From the NCBI GenBank assembly GCA_003194525.1, contig NBIV01000272.1:27496-91495 (forward strand): DNA of 64,000 nt. The letters are read 5' to 3'. The translations under genes and the position numbers were made by a program. This stretch comes from Gracilariopsis chorda (lineage: Eukaryota > Rhodophyta > Florideophyceae > Gracilariales > Gracilariaceae). This document shows positions 21,210 to 34,005 of the stretch, one piece after another. How positions within the stretch are numbered: the first letter of the stretch is position 1; each line of letters opens with the position of its first letter. The notes beneath the pieces were generated by a model. The model was given only the letters and a program-made list of their open reading frames with translations. It ran no database searches and was not told the origin of the DNA.

Positions 21210-22092
21210 TGTTGAACAAAGAAAGAAAGAAAATAAAGAATGAAGTTTGCCAGTATTGGGGGCGAGTTTACTTGGTAATGCGACTTCAGAGTCTCATGTA
21301 GCTCGTCTAGTTCGTCAAAGACGATGCAGCGGAAGGGAACGGAAATTTAGAATGATGCAAAGAAAGTTCGCCAGCTCTGGCTCGGATTTACTTGGAGGTG
21401 CTGCAATCACAACTTATATAGAACTCTAACTTCGTCTTCTTCGCAACTTCGACTTCCACTGAAACTTAAACCAGTAGCCAGGAACACTCAATACTACCAA
21501 TCATCATCTAACATAAAATAACCACGCTAGCACTAACTCATAATACCTTACATCAATTCAACACAATAATGCTCCAACACCGCACCATAAGTTACGTGCC
21601 TGCACACAACCATGACAAAGCACAAATTCACAACACAAAACACAGATTTACATGCCAACGCTTGCCGACGCATCCCAATTCATCGATGCACGTCACAGTA
21701 ATTCACCACATCACGTGTACGTGTAAGTGCACCAGCTCACACGTCATTAACCATTTCGTGTACCTGTAAACCTGATGACAGTACCTATACTCCTCACCAA
21801 GGTTCCACTTCTGTAACACATGTCTGGTGTGTCCAATTATAATAGGTACGTGCCCTGTACACTGTGCGCATTGTACTAGCTGGTCACGTGGGTGTGCCAA
21901 TCTAGCCCACTTGTGCACTACCACTTCTACGCGCTACAGTAAATATGTGCATTTGCAGTAGCCAATCACAAGCCAGACTCATGATGAGTTTGCACAGCGA
22001 CGCATATACAGTTTTGCACAGGAACCCTCCAAAACAGCCCATGCTCCCCGGAACATTTGGTTTTCAGTGCCAGAACAGGTACTTTTCCAACA
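21210..22092 (-). repeat. Family A 3' LTR (left arm, 883 bp)
   Basis: On the minus strand it starts TGTTGGAAAAGTACC and ends TTTGTTCAACA. A purine-rich tract (AGTGACAGAGGGAGGG on the minus strand) lies just before it, directly after the pol stop, as expected for the polypurine tract. It is about 110 bases longer than the 5' LTR at 27,659-28,429 because of extra sequence near its 3' end. Confidence 0.75.
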
Positions 22093-22112
22093 CCCTCCCT
22101 CTGTCACTGACT

Positions 22113-25100
22113 TCATAAGTCTAGGGGCAATAGGCCACTGTCACCGCGGAACGTCTCCAGGTTCATGCCACCAAGTCCCTTGGTAAGCATATCAGCCACC
22201 ATGTCTTCCGTGAAGCAGTACTGGAGCTGAATAGCTTTCTCACGTAGAACCTTTCGTGTAGAGTGAAAGCAAGTGTCGATACGGTTGGTACGCTTATTGA
22301 CAACTCCATCCCAGGCGAGCTCTAGGCAGCCTTGGTTTTCCACATAAAATGTTGTGGGCTCAACCATCAGCCTTACTGACTTATCTACGTGCAGACCGAT
22401 AGCATCACTAATGGCACTCCAAATTCTTCTCAGCCAGATCACCTCTTTCGCTCCGGAGCATAGAATCACATACTCAGCCTCGGCACTGGACAACGGAACT
22501 ACGTCCTGTTGGCGTGAGCTCCAAGACACAGGAGCATCACTCATCATGAACACATATCCACTAGTAGACTTGCGAGTGGATGTGTCACCTGCCCAGTCCG
22601 AGTCTACATATCCATAAAGCTAAGTATCCGAGCATGATCCATACGTGAGTCCAAAAGATCGAGTGCCATAGAGGTACCTCAGTACACGCTTGATTGCCTT
22701 CCAATGAGTCTCTCCAGGTTTCTTGACATAGTTTGCCAGCTTCCACACTGCAGGAGATATGTCCAGTCGATTACCCACAGAAAGATACATTAGAGAGCCA
22801 ATCACTTGTTTGTATCGGATGCTTGTCATAAGTTCCTCAATCTGAGTAAGTTCCACTTTGGAGTGCATGGGAGTGTCCACTGGCTTTGACTGACACATGC
22901 CAAAACGTTCGACGACCTTGTGCGTGTACGCTGACTGCGTGATGTACAACGTTTTCTTAGCTCGGTCCCGACGAATCTCGAATCCTAAAATCATGCAAGC
23001 ATGATTCAGGCCCTTCATTCGACAACGGTTTGGCAGCTCTGTCTTCAATCAATCTATTGCATCCATTGATGTACTTGCTATAATTAGGTCCTCCACGTAC
23101 AGAGCAATGATCACCAGCACTTCCAGTATCAGTCCGATGTTAACACACTCGTCAGCAATGTTTGGCTTCAAACCGAGTTCTTCAACAAGAAAAGCATCAA
23201 TCTTTGCGTGCCCTTGCCTTGGTGCCTGTCGCAGCCCATATAGAGCTTTCTTTAGTTTGCACACCAATTCCTCGTTGCTAGCTTTGACGAACCCATCTAC
23301 GTGCTCCATGAGCACAGTTACCTCGAGTTCTCCATTCAACAATGGCCCCCTCACATCCATCTGGTGTAGGTGGTAGTCCTGCACTGCCGCAATGGACAGA
23401 ATCACCCTTATAGATGTAAACTTGACTACTGGCGCATATGTCTCTGAAAAATCGACGCCCACAACTTGTAGGAAACCACGAGCAATCACGCGAGCCTTGT
23501 ACTGCACTTTTGGTTTACCACTTGCACTGGCCTTATATTTTTTCACAAATATTCATTTGGACGAAACCACGTTGCTGTTGGCTGGTCTTTGCACTAATTC
23601 CCATGTGTCATGCTCCATCAAGGACTCGTAATAACTGCCCATAGCCTTGATCCATGCTTTGGAATCTGGTCGTCACACTGCATGCGAATACGAAGATGGA
23701 ATGCCATCACTGGATGTAAGTAGAGCTGTGCCACGCCACCTAGAGGTAGGTGCTTTGCGTTCACGAGTGGATCTTCGGAGTTTTTGTGGTTCTGATATAT
23801 CAGGGTCAATCTGAAGAGCAGCTGTGGGCTCATTATGACTGTCTAAATCATCGTCAATCGCAGTGTCTGGTGCAGCAGGATCATCTTGAGCAGTATGGGT
23901 GGGTGTCGTAAAGATAGGAGTGTCGTTCGATTTCAACTATTCTGATATGTCAATCTGAGCATATTCGTCATCCTTGACGTGATGAGTATCCTGATCGGTA
24001 TCACTACACTCGGCAAACCTCATATCCCTGGACAAAACTACCTTCTTTTTCTGATCATCCCTCAATTTGTACCCATGCGAGTCAGATTTGCACCCAATAT
24101 AGGTCGCCTCTACTGCAAGTTGCTATAGCTTCTTCAGCTTATGTTCCATTACTTTGTACCAGCACCGACTACAAAAGACACGCGGATTGCTCTAGTTAGG
24201 CTTTTTTCCACTCCACAACTCGAATGGTGTTACGTTATTTCAGAGGGCCTTGCATGTCACTCTATTGCACACGTACACTTAAACGTTCAGTGCCTCTGCC
24301 CAAAAACGCTTAGGCAGATTCTTTTGATGCAACATTGACCTCACAAAGTCCATAAGTGTTCGGTTAAAGCGTTCTGTGAGACCATTCTGATGTGGATTGT
24401 AAGGCACCGTGTGCTCATGTTCAGTACCATGGCATTCAAGTTCGTGTGTAAACTTGTGTGACAAATATTCACCAGCTTCGTCTGTGTGTAACGCATGTAA
24501 GACACTTTCGCGCGCAGTTATAGTCTTCACATGCGTGCTGGCCTGGTTTTCGACAAACTTGAGCCACTTTACAAACATTTGCAGCACCTCATCTTTGGTC
24601 TTGAGCATGTACACGAAGCAAAAACGGGAGTAGTCATCAATGAATGTGACGAAGTAACCCGGACCACCCAAGGAAACAACCTGCATTGGACTACAGATAT
24701 CAGAGTGGACGAGGTCCAATGGTGCCTTAGTCCGTTACCTCCTTGCTTGGGAGTGGGAGAGCGTCTAGACGTCGTGGCCACAATACAGGAGTCACACACA
24801 TCAATCGATTGAGTCACATCCACATTCAGCGCGGGCACAACACCATTTCGAGCCATATGCTTGATGCCATGCACAGTTATATGAGCCATTTGTCGATTCC
24901 ATGGTGACAAATCTGACAGTAGTGCGCTATTGGATTGTCTCGATGGGTCAACGTCAGTGCACAAGTAGTACAGAAATTTGATGCGACGCCCTTTTGCAAA
25001 CAGCGCCAAGCCCTTATACACACACAATTCGTGCTCGTCGAACACTGCAATAGCACCCCAGTCACACATCGAAGATACTAAGAGCAGATGGTACTTCAAG

Positions 25101-25630
25101 CTATGTACATGCACCACATTTCTCAACTGGCACTTACGCTCTTGCCCTTTAACAGCAAGATCAATGTTAACGCTGCCATTGCCACGTGGCTCTAACTTGG
25201 AATCATTACCGATGCTCACACCAGACAAAATTTTGTTCTCGTATGTTTGAAACATGGATTCATCATAAGTCATGTGCGCAGTTGCTCCAGATTCATCGAT
25301 CCAGTCACTGTTGGTGGCTTTATTAGAATCGCTGGCAATGAAACACGTAGTCAGAATCATTACAGGCCGCAGCGTCCTCGTTGCCGAGAACCATGTGCAC
25401 ACTTGGGTGGGCGGCAGCATCTTGTCCTTTTTTAGCCTCATCACGCTGTTTCTTAAAACAATTTCTCTGTATATGGCTCTTCTTGCCACAGTAGTAGCAC
25501 AAAACTGAGTTCTTCCGAGACTCCATGCCAACCAAGGCTGCGTAACTATCAGATTCTTTCTTTGAACGTTCATGCAGTCGCTGCTCGTGTAGAAGTGAGC
25601 GAGTGAATGGCGAACTCCCCAAAAGGTCCA
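22113..25630 (-). pseudogene. Family A copia gag end and pol (left arm)
   Basis: Reading down the minus strand: the gag C-terminus with zinc knuckle CYYCGKKSHIQRNC (about 25,500); a protease-like WIDESGATAHMT, where the usual DSGA reads DESGA; the GAG-pre-integrase block MAHITVHGIKHMARNGVV with C-x2-C; integrase with LVHSDICSP, HTDEAGEY (second Asp present, the usual DNAGEY changed) and NGLTERFNRTL; RT with FSETYAPVVKF, VRGPLLNGELE and ALYVEDLIIAS (the catalytic YVDD reads YVED); and RNase H ending DMVADMLTKGL. Many stops and frameshifts are present. A TGA after TSMDAID is shared with the right-arm copy at 38,216. Not functional. Confidence 0.85.
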
Positions 25631-26297
25631 ATTTTGGTGCAAGACCAAACCTTCAGGGGAAGATGGGAATGTTTGGAGCCCTTCGCTCTAAAAGCCTATA
25701 TGCGCCTCTGCTCAAACCCAATGTGAAACAGGAATGGGATTGGCTACTGCAAAATGCTATATGCATTGTATACTGTACAAGGGTTATGGATTGTATGGTA
25801 CTGGATTGCAGATATGCACAAGTGGAGGAATGCTGGTGCAAGTATACGCGCATTAGACGGTTGTGCTGCGATGCCAAAGATGCGAATGGGAGCTGTATTG
25901 GGCCATTTGCGACAATGTGCGTTTGTGGCCTGCGCTGAGAGTTAAAGTGCCAGGATGGAAATTGTTGATTTTTTAGAGCTGGCTCCAGATCAAGGGACTG
26001 GGAATCGATTTGCTGCATTGATTGATTTAGCTATTTGATATTGTGGCACTCTAAATCGCGCGCACTTTTCGTGTACACCTGCACACATTGATAACGTGTA
26101 GTGTAATGGTGCATCCACCGCTGCCGCTTGCTGCAACGACGTTGAAGTGTGTGCGGTAGGGTATAGGTCGGTTGGCGTTGCCCGCTCTCGAATAAACTGG
26201 TCGAGTAAGGCTAACAACCTGCCTTGTTTTGCTTTCTTGTTTCTTCTTCCTCCCTTTTTCTTCCTTTTTGTTTTTGTAAACCGCGTGCATTGCGTCA
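25631..26297 (+). repeat. Family B LTR fragment replacing part of the family A gag
   Basis: The plus strand matches the family B LTR of 40,688-41,411 from about base 55 of that LTR to its end TGCGTCA at 26,297. The right-arm gag is continuous through this place (35,370-35,700), so about 0.3 kb of gag was lost here when the LTR came in. The start is approximate. Confidence 0.65.
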
Positions 26298-26345
26298 GCT
26301 CAGACCAATCACAGCTCGTGTCTTGACATATTTCTTTTTCCACTC

Positions 26346-26492
26346 TTACATCTCATCACCGTCCCTGGGTTTGGTTGTTTCGAGATGGCCATCGAGGACT
26401 TTGAGCGCCAGAAGCAACTCACCTTTATGCTTCCATATGTGGAAGCTATCCTCTCCCAGCTTCTCGATCTTGATGCCTCTCAAAGAATTCAT
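26346..26492 (-). pseudogene. Family A gag N-terminus (left arm)
   Basis: ATG at 26,492-26,490 begins MNSLRGIKIEKLGEDSFHIW and continues with LLLALKVLDGHLETTKP, a copia-type gag start (UBN2-like). It reaches a stop at 26,346 and then the inserted LTR. The right-arm equivalent starts at 35,169. Confidence 0.75.
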
Positions 26493-27644
26493 TGTCGGTG
26501 AAAATGAACAACAAGGTGCAATTACAACAAAAGAGAAGCACCAATAGTAACAAAACAAAACAAAAGAAAAAAAATTCAAATTCAGGCGCACTGGCAGGGA
26601 ATACAATTCCCGCTACCTTAGCGAGTCAGACCCCTGACCCCCGGAGGCCCTCCGGGTAGGAAATGACTTCTTCTGTCTACCTCCTTCTTCATTCGAGAAG
26701 AAGTTGCGATGCTCTCTACGAAACGTCCAGAGGATGTTTACTGACCAAAGATATGCCCTCACCAATGCACCCTCTCTGGTCTCTTGCAAGAACTTGCGCA
26801 ACCTCCAGACTGAAGTTACTTTGGTATCCAAAGTGCACTACTGACGTGCAACCAAAATAGGTCACACGCGTCTTGATCCTGAATAGGAGGTCAGCCTACG
26901 CCACTTCGCCTCCCCGTACAAACGCCCGAACGTCAAATGCACAGATCAAAAGCTCGTTATGTAATACCTTCACCACAGCCCAAGTCTTCCGAAACACAGT
27001 CAGGATCAACAAGAAGAGATAAATACTCGCACCAGTGCAGTAAGCCACGGCACTCCGTACACTAATGCACCCGCTGAGCTTACCAGGTCTTTATGACGAA
27101 CATTGTTGTACGCCCCAAAGGACCGGAGGGAAGCCACTCGACAGTACACGGCTTTGGTTAAAGCCGCCAGGCTAACGTCCCCAATTGCTCGAATCATCCG
27201 CCCGTCGCACTAGACACCAGGTATACCCCAAGAAATCGCTGGGCAACAAAAACCCCAGACTTCACAAACTGCTGAGCACAACACACAAGTGCACAGACTT
27301 CAAGTAGAATGGTCCTCAACCTCCTCGGATCAGAACGCGCCAACACAACGAGAGGATCCACACAAAACCAGAACAGAGGGAGACACAAACAGGCGATACC
27401 GATCGACAACACGGGCAAAAGCGGCGGCCCAAACACAATCACGATAGAGTCGACGTCGAACCACTACCACCACAACGCCGTCAAGAAGGAGCGCAAACCA
27501 AAGGGAAAGATCAACACCGACCAGAACCAAATCCACACACCCGATGCAACGGTAGACGGCAAATGAAACAGTGAAACGGATGAACGGCGGGGAGGGAGGG
27601 CAGCGAGAGACGAACGAAAAACGTGACGGCAGAGTTCAGTGGAG
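26493..27644 (-). other. Long 5' leader of the family A element (left arm)
   Basis: About 1.15 kb separate the primer site from the gag ATG, with no convincing frame. A hairpin GGGAAT-ACA-ATTCCC lies at 26,597-26,611, about 105 bases before gag, and a second GC-rich stem (CCGGAGG/CCTCCGG) lies at about 26,642-26,656. Similar structures sit in the right-arm leader. Confidence 0.6.
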
Positions 27645-27658
27645 CTGGGCCCATAACC
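27645..27658 (-). other. Copia-type primer-binding site (left arm)
   Basis: The minus strand reads GGTTATGGGCCCAG immediately after the LTR end CA. This is the internal initiator-Met tRNA sequence used by Drosophila copia, as I recall it. Confidence 0.75.
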
Positions 27659-28429
27659 TGAAAGACATTGAAGCAGAAGGGAAATGAAAGGTAGGGGGAT
27701 GCAAAGGACGTTCGTCAGCTCTAGCTGGGATTTACTTCGGGGTGCTGCAATCAGAACTTATATAGAACTCGAACTTCGTCTTCGTCACAACTTAAACGCC
27801 AACTGACACCTCAATCAGTGGCCAGGGACACTCAATACTGCCAGTCATCATCTGACTTAACATACGTACGCTAGCACTAACTCATGATACCTCACATCAA
27901 CTCAACACAATAACGCGCCAACACCACACCAAAAATTACTTGCCTGCACACAACCATGAGAATGCAAAGATTCACAACACAGCTTTACATGCGAACGCAT
28001 TCCAACGCATCCAAATTCATCCATGCACGCCACAGTAGCTCACCACATCACGTGTACGTGTACATGCACCAACTCACACGTCATTAACCATTTCGTGTAC
28101 CTGTAAACCTGATGACAGTACCCATACTCCTTACCAAAGTTCCACTGCTGTCCCACATGTCCTGTGTGTCCAACTATCGTAGATACGTGCCCTGCACACT
28201 GTGCACATTGTACTAGCTGGACATGTGGGTTTGCCAATGTAGCCCACTTGTGCACTACCGCTTCTACGCACTACAGTAAATATGTGCATTTGCAGGAGCC
28301 AATCACAACCCAGAGTCATGATGAGTTTGCACAGCGACGCATATGCGGTTTTGCACAGGAACCCTCGAAAACAGCCCATGCTTCCCGGAACATTTGGATT
28401 TCAGTGGCAGAACAGGTACTTTTCCAGCA
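27659..28429 (-). repeat. Family A 5' LTR (left arm, 771 bp)
   Basis: The minus strand starts TGCTGGAAAAGTACC (one change from TGTTGG) and ends CA at 27,659. A TATATAAG box is at 27,757-27,764. Its outer edge is also the inner edge of the left arm of the inverted duplication. Confidence 0.75.
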
Positions 28430-29104
28430 CTTCGCCTACCACTACAAGAAAACTCTACACCAATAATTGGGGACACCCAATGCTACCAATCATAATCAAT
28501 TATAACACAATAAGGGCTGCACACACTAATTACAGCTGAATGCAACCATGCGTAAGAACATAACAACACCTTAAAACACCGCATGAAAAGTGAACCAACC
28601 AGCCAACAATGCGCAACAGGTAACACAGGCATGCCAATAATGTGCCAGCATTTGACAGCACTGTGTAAACACTTACTTGCATCATCATGACTATGACAAA
28701 GCACACATTCATATGCCACTGCATCCATGTACCTATCCTAGGTGTTTTGCGTTCATGACACGTTGTTACTTGCACAAATGCACCTATGCAACACCTGCAT
28801 GTACCTGTAAACCAGGTGTAGCCACACATATTCCTAAGCACCATGCCTATTGACCTTACGCCAAGTGGCCAGTTCCGTGCCCATGACCCATAGGATGCCC
28901 AAAACTTATAAGTAATACAATGCATATGAGTATATGCAGTAGCCAATCATATGCCGTCTCAAGTTGAGTTTGAGAACACACCCATATGTGCTTTTGCATA
29001 GCAGCTCTCAAACCCAGCCCTCCGTTATATGAAACTTTGTTTCCAAGTGCTGCACCATGATGTCCGAGCACTATCAGGCACTCGACCATGTGCTAACATC
29101 AACA
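28430..29104 (-). repeat. Family B 3' LTR, truncated, of the central element
   Basis: The minus strand starts TGTTGATGTTAGC directly after the degraded RNase H region, and keeps the GTGGTCGAGTGCC-like block found early in the other B LTRs. It is cut at 28,430 by the outer edge of the family A LTR, so about 50 bases of its end are missing compared with the 725-bp form. Confidence 0.6.
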
Positions 29105-32100
29105 CTTCTCCTCAAATTCCTGGTTCAGACCAAGTCTATACAAGATCATTTGCGTCATAGCAGTACTAAATTGCTCAGTGAGTATGTCGGAATCGTTGTC
29201 CTCACTTGCCAAATATTCCACACTTATCCCCTTACTTTTGACCAGGTCTCGGATAAATTGTATCTTCACGTCAATGTGCTTGGCATGTCCAGAGGGTCAA
29301 CGCTCACCAATGGCCCATTCAATCGCACATTGGTTCTCTGGGCGTAGTGGAGTACTATCATGAACCAATAATCCACATTCTCCAAGTACTCGAGATATCC
29401 ATATTTGCTCTTGACTTGCCACCAATAATGCATAGTACTCAGAATTGCCTGTAGACCATGCCACGGACGCCTGCTTATGGGCACCGTAGAAACAAACACA
29501 TGACCCAAGTTTGAGCATAAAGCCAGACAGGGACTTCTGATCAGTGGTATCAATCGCATAATCAAAGTCTATATAACCATTCAGCAGGAGGTTACCAGAG
29601 TGATACATAAGTCCATTGGGGGGAGTGCCACGTAAATACATTAGCACGCGCTTCACCGATCGATGACAATATCGAGCTGGTGCTTTCTGGAAGCGTGCTA
29701 AGATAAATACAGGTGCCAATAGGTCCAAACGGGTGCATAATGCCAGATACAGCAGAGACCCGATCATGTGCTGATACAACTGGAATTCATACGGTGACTT
29801 ATCCTCCTCCAGATCAAGTGAAGAAGAAAAGGATTCCACCATTGGACTCCTTGAATGCTTACTATATTCAAGTACAAACCGCCGTAACATGCCTCGGACA
29901 TACAACGGTTGTGCACGTTTCACACCTAGCAGGTGGCCATTGGAGGTCATGTTCCAGGTGAACTCAGCAACAAGATAAATTCTGACACGAATCTCAACGC
30001 ATAGGTAATACAACGACTTGACCTCGTCCAATATGTGAGAACGTTGTTCGGCATTAGGCTTACATATGAAAAGGTCATCCACGTATACCAGGATGTATGC
30101 ATAACTGTTAGCGGGTAATTTGCGCCTGAAACCACATGGTGCACTGGGTAATTCTTCAAAACCTATGCCTTTAGTGACTGTGATGAACTTTGTATGCCAT
30201 GCCAGATGAACCTGCTTAAGCCCGTATATAACCTTTAGCAGTTTGTCTCATTGTGATTAGAGACCAGGAATGCCACGCAGTAACATCATTCACACGTCTT
30301 CCTTGAGGTCACCATTAAGAAATGCGGTCATTATGCAAACCTGGGCAACAAACCTCTGCAGGCATAACATCCGGTACAACAAATTGCGAACCAAATTGAA
30401 CTAAACAACTGGTGCATACGTCTTCAAGTAGTACTGATCATATGTCTGGTGGTTGCCTCCAGCCACTATTCGAGCTCGAAATCGGTCAACAGAGTCGTCA
30501 GCGTCACGTTTCACCTTCAGTATGACATGCGTTGGTAGGGGCTGGGCCTTTGGTGAGTCATCCACAACTTGCAGAGAGTGCTTCTTTGAGTGAGGGACCA
30601 TCACTTATGGTAACCTCAACCTCAGATTTGGCGGTGGCGGCCATATGCCACCAGCGTTGTGGTGCACGCCTGGTGCGACGAGGATAGCGTGACTGTGACT
30701 CAGAGTCATGATTTACTTGTTCAATGTCACCTCCATCGTCATATGACCCCTCTTCATCACTAGAACTGTTCCCGGCATCATCAAAAAGTTGATGTTCCAG
30801 GGTCAACCATCATGTCTGCAGCTGCCTTAGGGTGGTCTATGGTACCATTTTTTGAGGTTGACATGCCGTTCTCAACATCTCCAACAGAGAACGCATCCAC
30901 ACTGATGGCATCCATATCATCCTCAGAACTATGTATGATCTGATGTGCTCTCGTCATCCATATAATTGCTAAGATATGGTGCACCAGGGCACGTAGACTC
31001 GACAAAGGTGGCATGAAGTGACCTTATTATTCGAGAAATATCATCTTCATCACTAAATAGGACCTCGTAAACACCATGCTCAAAAGTCTTCAAGTACACT
31101 CCCTCAAGGGCATGAGACCCCAGCTTGGTGCCCAGGTTCATTTTTAATACGTATGTGGCACATCCGAATACTTTGACGTACGGCAAATAAGGCCTAGTTT
31201 CATTCAATAGGCCATACAGAGTCAAGCCAATCGTGGAGTGCGGCTCTCTATTGGGAACATAAATGACATGTTTTAGTGCGTACGACCACAAACATTCTGG
31301 AGGATTTGCTTGAAAGAGCAAGGCTCGGGCAGCTTCAGCCATAGTTCGATTGATGAGCTCTGCAATAGTATTATGTTCTGGGGTATACGGTGGAGAAAAC
31401 GATACCTCCTGGAGACCATTCTTGGGATTCTTGTGCAAGGTATTCTACTCTTCCGCATTGTCAAAGTGCAGTTTTCGAATAATTACAGGTTCTCTTCCAA
31501 GCTGTTTGAGCTTATGCCTCACACCCTGGAACACTTCAATTTGCATTATGAACCCAAATACTGCGTATCGCGAGTGATTATCCACAAATCGAGACGCATA
31601 GCGGAATTGGTCTTGGAATGATAGCACTAACGGACCCATAATGTCTGAGTGCACAATTTCCCAAAACGTTTCTGGCTCGTTTAAACTTGCCCAGAAATGG
31701 CAGCCTATGTGACATCCCAAGGCGACATCAACGACATACCTCCTCTATGCCCTTGACCTTTGGGACTCCGTCGACATTTTCATGAACGTTTTGTAGGGCA
31801 TGCTCATACATATGTGTTAGTCGGCAATTCCACAATGAACCTGTGTGGTCGTCCGTTGCAGAAAGCATCTTTGATATGTCCGTATAGGCAATTGGGTTGG
31901 GCAAGGTGTATAAACCTGAGCCATGATGACGAGACCCAATTCCAACCTCAAGCCCATCTTCATGGGTCAGGCGTACCTCCTTATCACAGAACAGTGATTG
32001 CATACCCTTGTCAGCTAAACAACCCACAGAAACTAATTTTTATCCAAGATTTGGAACAAGCAGTACTTCAAACAACCTGAGGTTCACATCAAAGAAGGGT

Positions 32101-32430
32101 AGTACGACATCTCCTTGTTGGGTGGCAGTGACAGTGGTGTTGTCCGCTAGTTCAATTGTCTTATCTGGGATGTCAATCAGTGTGTTTGGAAAGAAATCAG
32201 ATACAGAACAGAAGAAATGAGAGGTAGCACCACTGTCTGAAAATGTGTCGATGCAATCAGTAACTGGCGGCACCACTGACTACTTCTCACTTGCAACTCG
32301 AGCAATCTCAACCTTGGACGCCTTCCGTGATGAATTCCTGGATTGATTTGGCTTTCTGACTGAGTTCATCTTCAGCTAAGCCAAAATCCCTTGTGGCAAA
32401 TGGTTGTCAAGGTTATCTGCGCTCATGTGA
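29105..32430 (-). pseudogene. Family B copia pol of the central element
   Basis: Minus-strand order: protease with FSDSGATSHFF (about 32,240); pre-integrase around LWNCRLTHMYEHALQNV; integrase with IVHSDIMGPL, LHFDNAEE and NTIAELINRTM (the usual AERINRT reads AELINRT); an acidic linker; SRYPRRTRRAPQRWWHM; RT with LPTHVILKVKRD, MTAFLNGDLKEDV and ILVYVDDLFIC (YVDD intact); and RNase H with YAIDTTDQKSLSG and STGNSEYYAL, where the catalytic Glu position reads Asn. Several stops and a deletion in the linker to RT segment are present. It shares its plan with the array pols and the fragments at 16.9 and 43.2 kb. Confidence 0.85.
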
Positions 32431-32438
32431 CAGCACGC

Positions 32439-33202
32439 TCACAGAACGTGCAATGGTATCCGTTTTTCGCTTCCAGCAGCATATGCGCGAGCAGTGGGGT
32501 CATTAACGGCTGTTAAATCTGATGCATTACCATCATTCTCGTTACCATTTGAAGATGTGCTGTGTCCACTTATACGTGCAGCACTGCTGTACCTGTTCTC
32601 CTTGGGACTGCGACCTCTATCAGAACTTCCTGAACCTATTTGAAGAGCATTGTATTCATCAATCAGGGTTGTGGCCACGTAGTCCCATGTAAGTTCTGAA
32701 ATCTCCTTGGTCCTACGTGCTGCTGGAGTTGACTCCAATGAGCAGTTGGGGTCAGTAGATGCCAGAAGCATGGGTGCCTTGTGAGATTCAGGTATTGTGG
32801 CATCCTTGCCCATGCAGTCCAGCTTCGAGAACAGAGAGGCAATCTGTTCCACATATTCGGACATGTTTTGGTCGTGATACGGGATTCTGAACAGCTGCGT
32901 TTGCACTGCTATACGAGATACTGTCTTGTTTGATGCATATCGCACATCAAGTAACTCAAGCAGCGACCGGGGTCATCATCAATATCCATAACTACATGCG
33001 GTGGAGCATCACCAAGTGCACAAATGATGATTGCAAATGCCTTTTTGCGCTTTGCAACTATACGCGAGGGGTACTGGGTAGCACTAGAACCATACGCCTG
33101 TGACATTATAGCACTGGATTCCTCTTCCGGCAGCGACATGAAAAAATTCCAGATACCTTTCATTCGCCACGCGACACGTAGACAGCGTTGCTAGAGGGTG
33201 TA
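32439..33202 (-). pseudogene. Family B gag of the central element, N-terminus missing
   Basis: The minus-strand frames contain MKGIWNFFMSLPEEESSAIM, AIIICALGDAPPHVVMD, NKTVSRIAVQTQLFR, SEYVEQIASLF and a Ser/Asn-rich tail. The preserved part starts at the YTLW..RLR block and stops at 33,202, where the family A 5' LTR begins. The first 30 or so residues, the leader and the 5' LTR of this element are absent. A frameshift lies near 32,950. Confidence 0.75.
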
Positions 33203-33991
33203 TGTTGGAAAAGTATATGTTCTGTCATTAAAATCCAAATGTTCCTGGGAGCATGGGCTGTTTTCGAGGGTTCCTGTGCAAAACCGCATATGTGTCGCTG
33301 TGCAAACTCATCATGAGTCTGGGTTGTGACTGGCTCCTGAAAATGCACATATTTACTGTAGTGCGTAGAAGTGGTAGTGCACAAGTGGGCTAGATTGGCA
33401 CACCCACGTGTCCAGCTAGTACAATTGACACAGTGTGCAGGGCACGTACCTATGATAGTTGGACACACGCGACATGTGGTACAGCAGTGGTACTTTGGTG
33501 AGGAGTATGAGTACTGTCACCAGGTTTACAGGTACACGAAGTGGTTAATCATGTGTGAGTTGGTGCACTTACACGTACACGTGATGTGGTGAAATAGTTT
33601 GACATGCATCGATGAATTGGGATGCGTCGGCATGCCTTGGCATGCATTGGAATGTTAATCTGTGTTTTGTGTTGGGAATTTCTGCTTTTTCATGGTTTTG
33701 TGCAGGCACGTAACTTCTGGTGCGGTGTTGGCGCGTTATTGTGTTGAGTTGATGTAAGGTATGATGAGTTAGTTCTAGGGTGGCTATGCTATGTTAGATG
33801 ATGATTGGTAGTATTGAATGTCCCCAGCTACTGGTTTAGGTTTCAGTTGAAGTCGAAGTTGCGACAAAGACGAAGTTAGAGTTCTATAATAGTTTTGATT
33901 GTAGAACATCCAAGTAAGTCCAAGCGAGAGCTGACGAACTTCCTTTGCATCCCCCCACTTTTTCTTTCCCATTCCGTTTCAACTTATTACA
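33203..33991 (+). repeat. Family A 5' LTR (right arm, 789 bp)
   Basis: It runs from TGTTGGAAAAG to TTATTACA. It begins inside the family B gag, five bases after GTGTA. It aligns with the reverse complement of 27,659-28,429 throughout. The TATA region reads CTATAATAG here instead of TATATAAG. Confidence 0.8.
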
Positions 33992-34005
33992 GGTTTTGGG
34001 CCCAG
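33992..34005 (+). other. Copia-type primer-binding site (right arm)
   Basis: GGTTTTGGGCCCAG follows the LTR end directly, one base different from the left-arm site. Confidence 0.7.
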
